A stretch of 64,000 bases of DNA from Aedes albopictus. Taxonomy: Eukaryota > Arthropoda > Insecta > Diptera > Culicidae. Shown in pieces: positions 33,795 through 44,556 of this stretch. The notes beneath the pieces are model-generated. The model was not told the DNA's origin. It saw only the letters and a list, made by a program, of their open reading frames with translations, and ran no database searches. A program made the position numbers and the translations under genes. Every line of letters begins with the position of its first letter. Position 1 is the stretch's first letter. The stretch spans positions 5,929,977 to 5,993,976 of the forward strand of contig NC_085137.1 in assembly GCF_035046485.1 (NCBI RefSeq), in the 5' to 3' direction.

Positions 33795-33960
33795 GGGGCT
33801 GTTCATAAACCTCGTAGACCAAATTTCGGCCATCTCAGACCCCCCCTCCCCCTCGTAGACTTTTGTTCATACAAAAATTTTGAAATTTGTATGGAGCGTA
33901 GACTTCGGCCAGACCCCCCCCCCCTCCCCCTAGAAGTCTACGTTGTTTACAAACGGCCCC
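33795..33960. mobile_element. PIF/Harbinger-like MITE, 166 bp
   Basis: GGGGCTGTTCATAAACCTCG at the left pairs with CGTTGTTTACAAACGGCCCC at the right. TTA flanks both ends (33792-33794, 33961-33963), the 3-bp target site of PIF/Harbinger elements. The internal halves also pair (CTACG, C-rich runs). Confidence 0.75.
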
Positions 33961-35280
33961 TTATCATCATTAGAAAACATGCTAACCCGCTGTTTCATCA
34001 TACCCCACCCATTTTAACTCGCCCTAGTGTACCTAGTGCTGAATATGTGTTCCGTTCCCCTATTCATAACACTAGTTTACAAAATAAAACGAAAGTCGTG
34101 AACTCCTGTCAACGACCAACATTTTTGAAGCATAATTTAGCACTGATTTCGAAACCGTGCTTCAAAAAATTTAAAGTAGAACAGTTTTTAAGTTTTAGCT
34201 CAATATCGAGTTTTACAACTTTTTAAAATATGGAATTTAATAAAATTCAAATATCTTGCGTTTTGTTCAACCAATTTTAATTTTTTTCCGTAAATTAAAA
34301 GCTGAATATAATACCATTCGATCATCTGAATGCAGGTTTTGCGTCAGATTGATGAAAGTCAAGATATTGGCGAGTTGTGGGGACGATCTTCTTATATTTT
34401 AGCAAAATTTCCAAAAAATTATGAAGAAATGTATTTTTTTTCAATAAGAAAAAAACAATTTAAAAATTCTTTCTCAACGTTTATTTGACATATCATATGT
34501 GGGTGAGTTACAGTAAAAAATACAGCTCAATCGGAGCATTGATTACGGAGAATGAGATGTGTGAAGTGAGCGACTTTGCTTAAAAGTAGAACAAAAATCG
34601 ATTTCAAATCATCAACCTTGTATGGAAAGTCGAAAAAATTTCCGCTCTACTGTAATTTTTTTTCCTTCGCGTTTTCGAACCCAGGGCATGATTCTACACC
34701 AAAAACGATCATCAGCTTACCGAGTTCAAAAATGCTGTAAACTAGTGTAATCGGAACTAGAAAAAAATATACCAACAATATTGTTTTTCCATTCATTTTG
34801 TATGAGAGGTACTCTGCCGTGTGCAGTATGTCCCATGTTAATAGGGATTCCCATAGAATATGAGACAACTATGTTGCGCACGGCTGTATTGTCGTTTAAC
34901 AAAGTATTCATAAGTTGTAGTGTGAAAAATAGTCGAAATCAGGGGCAAATCATAATTATATCTTCTATGGAATATGAAAAAAATATCAATTGTGAAAGAA
35001 AATAAAAAAAAAGCGAAAGTCAAAAAAATATTGAAACGTTGGCATCGTGCGGTAGTTTAGTTGGTAAAGCACTTGTTTTTCCTCTATGGTTATAAGTTTA
35101 AATCGTACCTGTGCTATGGATTCAATTCATACTATCATATTCATTCATCTTAGGCTAATTAGGAATCACTTTGACCACTTCGACAGATTGGTAATTCGAA
35201 ACTTTACACTTTGCGGTTGGTTAAATTCTATGGAATTAAAGTGTTAGAAGTGTGCTACTTTATGACTCGCTGGTGGGGCT
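33961..35280. other. Intronic stretch, one weak tRNA-like block
   Basis: AT-rich and mostly unassigned. At 35044-35115 TAGTTTAGTTGGTAAAGC and a degenerate B-box AGTTTAAATCGTACC suggest a decayed SINE head on the plus strand. Frames at 34647-35023 show no domains. Confidence 0.4.
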
Positions 35281-35381
35281 CCGCTGAGAGCTCCTTCTGG
35301 GATTTCTCCAAAACTTCCTTCCGGGAAACACCTTCAGGGATTCCCCCCAGGCATTCGTCGTTTCTCCAAGAGTTCCATCCA

Positions 35382-36497
35382 GTTTATAGCCAATCATCGC
35401 GTACGTCGGACGTGCTCTCGCTTCGCTTACATCGGCAATCATGTGTGGTGCAAGAAAAAACACCATCGTAGTGGATTTCAGCGTTCTACCGGTTCGCCCG
35501 GATTTGAGAAAAGTGCAGAACTTTTTAGAGGATGAAATACACCTCAAGTACTCGGATGTTGAAAGCATACAGTTGCACCACCACCGCAACTGTGTGCTGA
35601 TCGAGATGAAAACTTACGAAATTGCCTCGCGTTATCAATTGGAGAACAATTGTAAACGTACAGTGCTTTGTGCGGGAAAATAATTCCGCATCCCCGTGTA
35701 TGTGGATTGTGACTTCGTGACCGTTCGAATACACGATCTCCCTCGGTCAATGGATAATGCCATTATCAGCAACCATATGCTGAAGTATGGGGAGGTGATT
35801 TCCATACGGAATGATACATGGAAGCATTATTTCTCCGGTATTCCAAACGGCGTGCGAGTGCTAAGGATGCGATTGTTGCGTGACGTCCCATCGTTCATCA
35901 CCATCGATGACGAAAGGACAATGGTTTCGTATTTGAATCAGCCCAGATTATGTCATCAATGCGGTCAACCGGCCCACCCAAATGAAAAGTGTGCGGGTTC
36001 CAGTACTTCAACTCGAGCTTCAAACCAGCGCGAATCAACTGAGCCATCCGGCGAGCTGTTCAACTTAACTGATTTTCCTCCTATCAACAATATTGAGGAG
36101 TCGTCACCCGTCACAAAGCAACCTACAGCTGAAGACCAAAATCAACAGAACAACGAAGAATGGACCGACGTTGAAGACAATGGGTCGAATGGATCGAGCA
36201 CATCATCCGATTTTCATGTTGTGACAAAGAAGCGTCGGCGATCCACCAAACAAAAGGACTTGCAAAACGGGAACGAAATCAAAACAGTCTGTTCTGAACA
36301 GGGGTCCCACAATACGGACCACGATAATGCATCACTCGGCACTTCGTCGACCGGAAAGAATGTTTTGTCGAAAAATAAAAATCGAAAGGGAATAACATTT
36401 ACTATTTATAATCCAAAATAAATATAAAGAATGTTGGCTCTGCAAAGCTGAAACCGGCGAGTGAGCCTAGAAATAAACGATATGGATAAAAAAAAAA
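35382..36497 (+). mobile_element. ORF1-only non-LTR retrotransposon insertion with 14-bp target duplication
   Basis: AAGAGTTCCATCCA occurs at 35368-35381 and at 36498-36511, bracketing a 1116-bp insert. The insert has a ~59-nt leader, one Gag-like ORF and a ~76-nt 3' UTR with two AATAAA-type hexamers, and ends in a run of ten A. No endonuclease or RT follows. It is inserted in a GGAATTCC-type array whose two halves lie on either side. Confidence 0.8.
35441..36421 (+). pseudogene. LINE ORF1 (Gag-like) with one nonsense codon
   Basis: The frame is open from ATG 35441 to TAA 36419-36421 (326 sense codons) except for one TAA at 35681-35683. The N-terminal half contains VTVRIHDLPRSMDNAIISNH and LLRDVPSFITIDDERTMVSY, resembling an RRM-like ORF1 core. 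Next comes a zinc knuckle CHQCGQPAHPNEKC (CX2CX4HX4C). The C-terminal ~150 residues are polar, with a basic KKRRRSTKQK stretch. ORF1 proteins of I/Jockey/R1-type LINEs bind the element RNA; the clade is not certain. A stop-free paralogue may exist elsewhere. Confidence 0.8.
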
Positions 36498-36511
36498 GAG
36501 TTCCATCCATT

Positions 36512-37310
36512 TCTCCCAGGGTTTTTCAGTGAGCTATTTGTGATATTCTTCGAGGAATTTATCCCTTTAAAAGTTCCCTTTGGGATTCTTTCAGGAGTCA
36601 TTTCTGAGATTCCTTCAGCAGTTATTTTTGAGATACCTCTAGGAACTCCTCTCGAGCTCTTAAGTATCCTTCTAGGATTTCCTCAGGAGCTCCAAGATTT
36701 TTCCGGGAATCTGGAGTCTTCTCCAAATTCCTATCGAAATTTCTGCAAGAATGGCTTCCAGGACTTCTCCTCAGCTTTTCTCCAGGATTCCTTCAGGATT
36801 TATTTCCGGGATTACTTCAAAAATTCGTTTCGAGATTTCTCCAGAAGTTCGTTTTGAGATCCCTATAAGAATTTCAGCTGAGGTTTCTACAAGAATTGCT
36901 CTCAAGTTTCCTTCAGTTTTTTTTTTCGAGTTCTTACTGAGCTTCCTTCAAAAGTTTCGAAATACCTCCAGGAATGCCTCCAGGTGAAGGAACTCTTGAA
37001 GAAGTCGTAGAAGAAATTCCTGGAGGAATCCCAGGAAGAGCTTTTCTAGGAAAATCAGTACAAGGAATCCTCAAAAGAAGGATTTCCAGAAGCGACTCCC
37101 TGGGGAATCCCAGGAGTAAATCCTACAGAAATGACAGAAGTAACTAATTGATCCCTGATTAAATTGCTAGTCAACCTCAGAAAATAATGCTGGAGGAATC
37201 CCAGAGGGAACGGTAGAGAAGTCCTAATCTTAGAATATAAAATCCTCAGATGGAGGAGTCCTGGAAGGAACTTCTGGGAGAATGAATGCCTGAAGAAATT
37301 TCTAGAGGAA
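36512..37310. repeat. GGAATTCC-type array that reverses polarity
   Basis: From 36512 to about 36960 the plus strand shows the TTCC/TTTCTCCAGG form. From about 36970 to 37310 it shows the GGAA/GGAGGAATCC form. The same array begins at 35285-35381, before the ORF1 insertion. Frames such as 36540-36857 are by-products. Confidence 0.75.
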
Positions 37311-37448
37311 TCTCTTTTTTTATTCAAGTCGTTTATTTTAAGCTCATGCACGCAAAAAAAATCGTTCCGATATACGTGCACTCCCAATCACGGCAACGGG
37401 AACAAACGAGAACTATGCATAGCAACGATAACAACAATAAGAAATGTA

Positions 37449-37868
37449 CACCGTGAACTAGATTTCCCGTTTTCTAGAACGCCCCACGCTATGTCTGAAC
37501 CAGCAGATTATAAAAATTGCATGTACATCGGGTTTCTTTCCATAAAACATCAGTATTCAAGCTATATTTTCATTTGCAGAAGGTTTCAAAATATTCTATC
37601 GGGAAAATTTTGATTTTTCCATCTTTTTGACCGTTTTTCATACAAATTTGCTTGAAATCCTCATTTTCGGTCAATTTCTCTCCCATACAAAATGTATGGA
37701 AAAATTTTCACCGATAGAATATTTTAAAACCTTCTGCAAATGAAAATATAGCTTGAATACTGATGTTTTATGGAAAGAAACCCGATGTACATGCAATTTT
37801 TATAATCTGCTGGTTCAGACATAGCGTGCGCCCATATTGACAGCTGGAACTAGTTTCAGTTCACGGTG
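37449..37868. mobile_element. TA-flanked foldback MITE with near-perfect 118-bp arms
   Basis: Termini CACCGTGAACT and AGTTCACGGTG are flanked by TA (37447-37448, 37869-37870). Inside, 37485-37602 is the reverse complement of 37711-37828 over 118 bp with a single mismatch, around a ~108-nt loop. No frame of interest. The arms' identity implies a young copy or ongoing correction. Confidence 0.9.
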
Positions 37869-38007
37869 TATATTTGCTTGTTCTCATATTTGCGTTTGTT
37901 TGTTCACGTTTATCAGAACGGTTTTCTGAGCGTATGTGTTTAACAAAAAACTTTACGGAGCCGATATTCTTGTTAACTAATTTCTTATTCTAAAATCAAT
38001 TTGAAAA

Positions 38008-38580
38008 CTAATAAAGAGTTCTGCGTGCGCATTTCTTTTTCACGCGAGGGCTGGATCCTGAGCTTGAGGCGGATGCTGCAAATTGAGCCCTTCGTTGATC
38101 GGCAGTCGGGTTTCCCATTACTCCTTTTATCGCCTTCGCCACTTCCTCTAATTTCTCCATTTGGGTCATCGGACGCCATTCGTCTTCAGAGCCTGCTCCG
38201 GATTCACAAACGGCAGATTGTTCCTCTTCTTCCTCCAATACGTTCGATATTAGCTGATCCGTGTCTTCCATCACTTCAATTATTTCGATCTCCGATGATT
38301 TCCGATTTGATGAAACCGCGTCTTCCTCTAAAACAACAGCAGAATACGAACGAGGTCCCTGGTCCTTCTGTTGTTGTTTCTTCGGCTGTTTCTGGGTTTC
38401 ACATTGAGGGCAGGAATCCTTGCGGTGCCCTACCGCTCGACACATGAAACAAACATTCTTCAGTCCATCATAAAACACTCGTCCCTTCCAGTTTCCGACA
38501 TCAATCGTTGGTGGTATGTAGCAAAAAGTTTGTCGGACACATAACGGTTAATTATCTCGCACATTTCGATTGCACCGCAG
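38008..38580 (-). pseudogene. Second LINE ORF1 fragment with zinc knuckle
   Basis: Minus-strand translation from 38580 gives MCEIINRYVSDKLFATY; a frameshift near 38514 leads to IPPTIDVGNWKGRVFYDGLK then NVCFMCRAVGHRKDSCPQC. The knuckle is CX2CX4HX4C. A polar, Gln- and Glu-rich tail ends at TAG 38008. It resembles LINE ORF1 but is distinct from the one at 35441. No ORF2 follows; the foldback MITE and array sequence lie next to it. Confidence 0.7.
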
Positions 38581-38724
38581 AAGCACTGACGAACGACTCA
38601 ACGGTGAACGACCGGGAGGCAAAGCACCACGTACCGTTTGCTTTCTAAACAGAAGCGGATGGCAAAAACAAAACGAATTGCAAAGCGCACATTTGCTGCG
38701 ACCGTATCCGACGGCTGCTGCGAT

Positions 38725-39345
38725 AGAACTCCTAGAGGAATCTCAGGAAGAATTCCTGTAGGAACTTCGGAAATAATTCCTTGAGGAATCCCGGAAGATA
38801 TTCCCACAGGAATCGTAGATAAAATCTTTGAAAGAATCTTGTAAGGAGCTCCTGGAAGAATTCCAGAAAGAAATTCTGGGGGAATCCCAAAAGCAAACCC
38901 TTCAGGAATCTAATAAGATTTCTTGGAATCCTGGAAGACCTTAGGAGACCTAGAAGAAACTCCTGGAGAAATCTCGGAACGAATTCTCAGAGGAATGAAT
39001 TCCTGGTGGAATCCCGAAAGGAGTATCTGGAGAAATCCCAGATGAAACCTCTTTAGAAATTTCAAACGAAACTCCTGAAAGAATCCCTAAAAAAGCCTCT
39101 AAAGGATTTCTGAATTACAAACCCTGAAAAAATCCTTTGGAGCATTTCCATAAGCAATTACTGGAGCAATCTTACAAATTCCTGGAGCTCTGGAAGAAAT
39201 CCGAAAAGAAATTTTAGAGGAATCCCAGGAGGAGTTCTCCTAGAGGAATCACGGAAACAACTCGTGGAGGAACCCCAGGAATAATTCCTGGGGGAATTTC
39301 AGAAGGTATTCCTGGAAAAATCCCAGAAAAAAAACTACAAGTATT
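38725..39345. repeat. Degenerate GGAATTCC-type array (GGAA orientation)
   Basis: Repeats of GGAATCCCGGAAGAAATTCC and CCTGGAGGAATC type at ~12-bp spacing, purine-rich on plus. No gene. Confidence 0.8.
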
Positions 39346-39890
39346 GAATAAGATGAGGATCTTTATGTATATAATTATCAAATTTGGCTTTTCTGGGTAA
39401 CTATTTTAGAAATTCATTACTACTAAAGAATTCTCAAATTTTCTGGCAAGTTTTCTGGAGATAAAAAAGTTTGGTCATAAAATAACATCATAAATACATC
39501 GCGCCAACTACATCTAGCACAGAACAATTTGTTTTTTTTTTCTCGAGGGTATTCTGTTTAGAAAAAAATGACTCTTTTTTATGCGCTATATGAAAAGTTA
39601 CTGCCTGTACTTTACATATAGTTGACCATTTTTATATTTGTGGAAATGTTACTCTAAGGAACAGCCTATTTCAAAGAATAGGTATATCTCAGATTTAGTT
39701 GAAAACGCTATCATTCAAGAAAGAAAAAGAAAAAAAAAACTACTGAATAAAAGGCCACCGTATTGACATGAAGAGAAAATTTAAGCAAAGTGAATTGCAA
39801 CGTATACCAAGCATGTTTTTAACCTAATGATTTAGCACCTTTAGAGCATTCGATCTAACGACGTTGGACTGGGGCAACATCTATTTTAGG
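39346..39890. other. Intronic stretch without recognised element
   Basis: AT-rich with A-runs; nothing beyond a few short homopolymers. Confidence 0.4.
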
Positions 39891-40019
39891 TACCGTAAAC
39901 CGTGGTCAAATTGATCTCCGGGTCGAAATTGATCAGAGGTTTTTCCGTTAGATTGTGCATGCTTTTAAAATTTTCCTTTCATGCATTGTGCAGTTGGAAG
40001 CAGATACTTAAGGAGAAAC

Positions 40020-40230
40020 TTCAAAGAATACCAATATGGCTGCCACAATGGCCGACTTAGACCCCTACTCACGTTTTCAAGAGCACAAATCTTAAAAAAT
40101 CGTAAACAAATGCGCTCAATTTGGAAAAGCAGCCTCTTTTTGCAAGTGAGCAAAACCAGGAAAATCAAGTACAGCTTGGTTCGATGCTTCGTTCGTCAGA
40201 TTTGTGCCTCTAAAGTTTGTATGCAAAATT
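40020..40230 (+). repeat. Dispersed repeat F, copy 1
   Basis: GCCACAATGGCCGACTT, CCTACTCACG, GAGCACAAA and TTTGTGCCTCTAAAGTTT are shared in order with 54065-54275, same orientation. Confidence 0.7.
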
Positions 40231-40285
40231 GCAATGGTATTTCTTGATGTTTCACCTTAATGATATTTTTTTTTTTTTTTTTTTT

Positions 40286-40730
40286 GAAGAGTGACCAGGT
40301 GGAGCTGCAGGACAGCTGATAGCAAAGCCTGGACCCTTTCCCAACTTTCCCCCTACTAGGACCAATACTCACGATGGACTAGACGATGTCGTCAACTTGA
40401 GCAAAGTGTGTAGTAATTAGCATTGGGTCGTAGTAGTTTTTAAAAATACTGTTTTTAACTTTTCCCATCGCACTTAGTGTTTTGATCGAATGGAAGCTCC
40501 AAAGATAAAAAGACACTACACCGTCTTCAACCAGAGGTTGTACAGACTGAACAAGCACTAACATATGACAACGGACAACACACATAACACCCAGTGGCCC
40601 AGTGGAGAATTTTCCGTTTGACGAAAAGTTTTCCCCGACTGGAGCGGGAATCGAACCCACACTCCGAGGCTTACGAAACGTCTAGATGACTGACGCCTCT
40701 AGCCGCACGGTCACGAAGCCCAGATGATTT
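40286..40730 (-). mobile_element. SINE with Ser/Leu-tRNA-like head
   Basis: The minus strand begins GGGCTTCGTGACCGTGCGGC (near 40725), with a long variable-arm-like segment, then B-box GGGTTCGATTCCCGC at about 40650. The body continues GGAAAATTCTCCACTGGGCC and runs to poly(A) at 40285. Head length of about 86 nt suggests a type II tRNA ancestor. Confidence 0.7.
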
Positions 40731-41767
40731 GATAATTGAACAATATTTCAATAATCGAAAATCTCCGAGGTCACTAGACAACATTCAGAGATAAAAAAGG
40801 ATGTCTATGTCTATGTTAACGCCTTCAGAGTAAGAAATATACAAAGAGCAAAAAGAAAAAAAAAATGTGTCGTAGCTATTTTTTAAAGATTTGATATTTC
40901 TGAAAATTATTCGAAGACAGCTACCAGAGCTAGCGTTTTTAGCCGATATGGGCAACTAGTTTTTCTGACAGCTTCCCCGAACAATAATCAGATAATATCC
41001 TCAGTTATTTTATAATACATTCTGAAAATTATTTCAAGCTGATTACCAATAGTGTCAATAACCGATGTTAGTCACTGACAGCACCAGCATCATCCCCAAA
41101 TAGCTCTCATATTAGTGTTAGATAACACTTTTTGAGCTTCCATTCGATATTGTAAAGAAATTTGTCAAACCCTATTTGTCAAAATATAGTCAATAATGTA
41201 TCAAATTGTGTTTCTAATTTCGCTAGTCGCCTTCTGCATATCTGTGATCATCTCAGTCCAAAGTAATAATATATCCATCGTAGCTCTTTACATTGTCAAC
41301 CGTCCTAAGTCCTAACTAAATTCCTGCTTTTTTGATCAGTGAAATAATACCGTCTAGAAAAGTTCAGTCAACTGATTTTTGTCAAGAATAAAAATGATAA
41401 TGATTATTTGTCCACTTTTATAAATTCACAAAACCCATTAAAATAAGAAATACAAATATAAACTCCTATAATCAACAGTTTTATCTTTACCTAATCAGTC
41501 CATAATTTTCTAATTGTAATGAATCTAATCTGTAAGGTTGTAAGTCAACTTATCCTAGCGTTCCCTGTCCTGTGTACTAAAGAATTCAAGTAACGAATGA
41601 TGGGTGTAACGCAGAGATCTCCTCTACCCACTCTTGCGTTACGTTAAATTTAACAATTATTGTTAAATTTTAGAAAATTCAAAGAATGCAAAGATTAGGT
41701 CTATGCACGCTGATATATAATTTGTTTTTGACTTGTGATAAATGCACGACGGATACTCCTTTGGTTC

Positions 41768-41876
41768 CCATTAGCACTTACGGCGATTCCTTCACTTGCG
41801 CTCAACTCGTAAACTAGATATATCTAGCTCAAAGTCCAAGCGGTGGTGAAGTGGCGCTAAAGTGCTAATGGGTTAA
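41768..41876. repeat. Short hairpin element (CCCATTAGCACTT termini)
   Basis: CCCATTAGCACTTACGGCGA pairs imperfectly with GTGGCGCTAAAGTGCTAATGGG at the right. The centre is AAACTAGATATATCTAGCTC, itself palindromic. TTAA follows at the right end only. Confidence 0.55.
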
Positions 41877-42028
41877 GCCCTCCCATCGCGTCAAGATCGA
41901 ATATCCAGGGGGAGGGATGTTTCACCTTAATGATATTTGTAAGAAAACTATTTGAAGTATGCTTTATCTAACAGAAAGACAACTGATCAATTTTGACCCA
42001 GAGATCAATTTGACCCCGGTTTGCGGTA

Positions 42029-42965
42029 CTGGCTTTCAGAATAGTGACCTATTCGGGGTAATGGTATTTGAGGTATATACTATAGTGCCCTTTGGGGCAA
42101 TGGATCAGACAGCGGCACGCGTGTAAATCGAAGGGGTACCGCTGCCCGATCACTTTTGCACTACAGTGGTAGACATTCGTTTAGCCGAGGTATATTTTTT
42201 CTATTTTTTTCGCAACTGTAATACAACTTGTCCTTTTTTTACGTCCATGCTTGGCTAAGCGACAAAAAATTCTACCGCCAAGACAAGGTGCAAACTCAAC
42301 ATTTTCATATTTTTTAATACATCTCCGTGATTAGAAGAAGTGTACGAAAATATAAAAATGTCAATATTGATTATTATTTTGGCAGTAAAATTTTATTTCG
42401 CTGAGCCAGTACTGGACGTAAAATAAGGTTTAGGTGTAATTTTATGTTCTTTTTTTAATTTTTGGAGGATCTTCTAGGTAATTTGCAATGGAATGAAACC
42501 AAATATTATTTATTTTATGGCCAAGAGATGAACCAGCCTAGGGCTGAAAATCTCTATAATAAAGTAATAATAATAATAATAAATTTTATGGCCGTACGCA
42601 ATTATTTTGTATGGTGACCCTGCATTATAGATCGACATGTAAATCATACGATCATGAATTTGGTCGTTTTCAAAAGTGTTGCCATATTACGCATCTCATA
42701 TAAGTAAGTTATAGTATTGATAATGTTTCCAAAAGATTTGTTGTAGTTATTTTCATCGAAAGTGTTTTAAAAGATTCCAATAAAAGTATCATGACGAGTT
42801 CAGGTTGAAAATCTACGAAAAACAAAGTTTTTAACAGAAAAAATTACCGCAAACCATAAAAAAATTACGTATTTATGTATTGTTTTGTTAAATTATGATA
42901 GTTTAACTTGCATAAATCACAACGTTTACTAAGTAGTACTATTACGTCTTCTTATAGCTCCTAAT
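42029..42965. other. Intronic stretch with a LINE/SINE 3' tail
   Basis: Mostly unassigned. GATGAACCAGCCTAGGGCTG then AAAATCTCTATAATAAAG and (TAA)n at 42528-42582 is a retrotransposon 3' end on the plus strand, matching the tail of the SINE at 29407. No body is attached upstream that I recognise. Near-palindromic CTTGGCTAAGCG / CGCTGAGCCAG words occur at 42249 and 42398. Confidence 0.5.
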
Positions 42966-42969
42966 ATAA

Positions 42970-43800
42970 TAATATATAATGCCCAGTGTGCAATGGTTTA
43001 GAGGAAACGGCGGAACACGTTTAGTTCGTGTGCCCGCGTTTTCGCACAATGCATGACCGCATGCTTGCCACATGCGGGGAGGACACAACTCCGGACAACT
43101 TGGTCCAGAGGATGTGTAGGGGTGAGGTTAGCTGGAATGCCGTTTCAACGGCTATCACCCACATCGTCTGGGAGCTACAGAGGAGGTGGAGCGTGGACTC
43201 GGAGAATGGCTAGTCCAGATGCAGTACAAGAGATGGTCCAGGGGTTCGAAGTCGGCTTCGTAGGTCATACCGGTGCCCTGCGGTCGAGATCGACCCTTAC
43301 AGCGTTTAAGTGGCCGCGGAGAGGAAGTCCCGGTAGCGGTGCTGTCGTGGCGTCGGTCTACTGGGTTGGATCCGAACCCGCGGTTGGAAAGGGGTCGCCG
43401 GCAAGGGTCGGGGTAGGTGAGACCCTGCTTTTTGCAACCTTCGGGTGCATCTGATAGGGCCTGAAGGGTAATGATACCCTTCCTTACGGGCAGGTCAGAT
43501 CGGGTTGCACGTGGGCATCAGTTCTTGATGTCTTCTAAGCAGTTGGGCGCGGGTGGGGTTGACCCTGCCCGCCTTCCGAGGACAAAGGGAGTGGCGAGGA
43601 CCACTCGAAAAACTGGCTAAGCGCCAGCATGCTACCGTGATGGACTCTCCAGAGCGAGTCATCGATGTTCGTTGCTGCTAGGCTACGGCAGCTAACCTTG
43701 TGGGTGCGATATGCACTAGCCCCTCTCTGAAGCAATACCATCTTGGTGGTTCCGGAGAGACGTAGGGTTTGGCAACCATAGGAATGTGTTTTAGTGGGTC
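42970..43800 (+). pseudogene. R1-like non-LTR retrotransposon, pol C-terminus and 3' UTR
   Basis: Translation reads CNGLEETAEHV, a TAG stop, then FVCPRFRTMHDRMLATCGED and NAVSTAITHIVWELQRRW before the stop at 43211-43213. This is the C-terminal zinc-binding tail of an R1/LOA-type pol. The GC-rich downstream sequence to about 43800 is probably its 3' UTR; the long frames in it (43053-43454 plus, 43535-43741 minus) are not genes. Everything upstream is missing, so the copy is strongly 5'-truncated. Confidence 0.75.
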
Positions 43801-43804
43801 GAGG

Positions 43805-44045
43805 AGAGAGTAGTCCTGGACATTGTAACGCTGTTGAAGATCTACCATCAAACAGTTTCGATTTTGGGTTAGTAATAAATTATTATTCACGAGTTGAAAA
43901 ATACGTAACAAATTCAGCTTCCTTTTGGTCTCCAACGAAAATTTTCAAGATCTTGTCATTATCTGTTATCAGTTGGGATAAAAATAATTGTTGCTTGTTT
44001 TGTGCCTGTTTTGTCCGACAATTCTCTTCTCTACTTCAGAGACTT
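43805..44045 (+). repeat. Dispersed repeat E, copy 2
   Basis: CTGTTGAAGATCTACCATCA, AACAGTTTCGATTTTGGGTT and TCATTATCTGTTATCAGTTG correspond in order to 31345-31585. Confidence 0.7.
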
Positions 44046-44552
44046 GAGACTTTGTTCGTTGATAAGTACATACATATTGCCCCTTTTTGTGTAAAAAGTG
44101 GTTCTGAACTGACGTAGAAGTTTTCACGAGTACGAACACGTGAATAAAAATGGGCCATTGCATCAAATCTGCCCGGTGTCTTATTCTACATATATGGGGT
44201 GTCCAAAATATTTGCAATAGGCACATTTTGTCAAAATTCAAATTGACGTAACTTTGCCAATGTTTTTTAATTTTAGGGTATTGTTCAAGATCTAGGAACC
44301 TTGTACGGACACCGCAGATGTTTCGGATACTCCAATGGTATGTTAAAACGCTTTTTTCCGCAGTCCGCCATTTTGTCTGACGCGTATTTTTTTTTACTTT
44401 AATATTTTTTTCCCAAAAACTAGGTTTCATTCCCCGGACAATAGTGGCAAAAGATTGAAAATCCATCATGAATTCGCTGGCATATGGCCATTTCTGTAAA
44501 ACAGGTTCTACGGGCTTAGCTAAATCCCTGATTGTACAGGATGACCCATACT
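44046..44552. other. Intronic stretch without recognised element
   Basis: The minus frame 43969-44469 (166 codons) crosses repeat E and has no recognised domain. I do not call it. Confidence 0.4.
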
Positions 44553-44556
44553 TCTA

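Larger units (their letters stand above)
40268..41915 (-). mobile_element. Retroposed insertion with 23-bp target duplication and poly(A)
   Basis: A 23-bp direct repeat (40245-40267 and 41916-41938, starting GATGTTTCACCTTAATGATA) brackets it. The run of 20 T (40266-40285) is a poly(A) tail on the minus strand. The 3' part (40268-40730) is a tRNA-headed SINE; the 5' part up to 41915 is other sequence. Confidence 0.65.
39893..42026. mobile_element. TA-flanked TIR element carrying a nested retroposed insertion
   Basis: CCGTAAACCGTGGTCAAATT at the left matches the reverse complement of the right end (CCGCAAACCGGGGTCAAATT, up to 42026). TA lies at 39891-39892 and 42027-42028. Without the 1.65-kb insert at 40268-41915 the element is about 490 bp. 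Its left half contains repeat F (40020-40230). Confidence 0.75.

Noticed and set aside
40640..40726. Possible type II (Ser/Leu) tRNA gene on the minus strand
   Set aside because: It is followed by a SINE body and poly(A), inside a target duplication.
43053..43454. 133-codon Gly/Arg-rich plus-strand frame
   Set aside because: It overlaps the R1-like pol C-terminus in another frame and continues into the GC-rich 3' UTR.
44046..44469. Part of a 166-codon minus frame (43969-44469) with Cys/His residues
   Set aside because: No recognisable domain; it overlaps dispersed repeat E and its composition is that of AT-rich intron.
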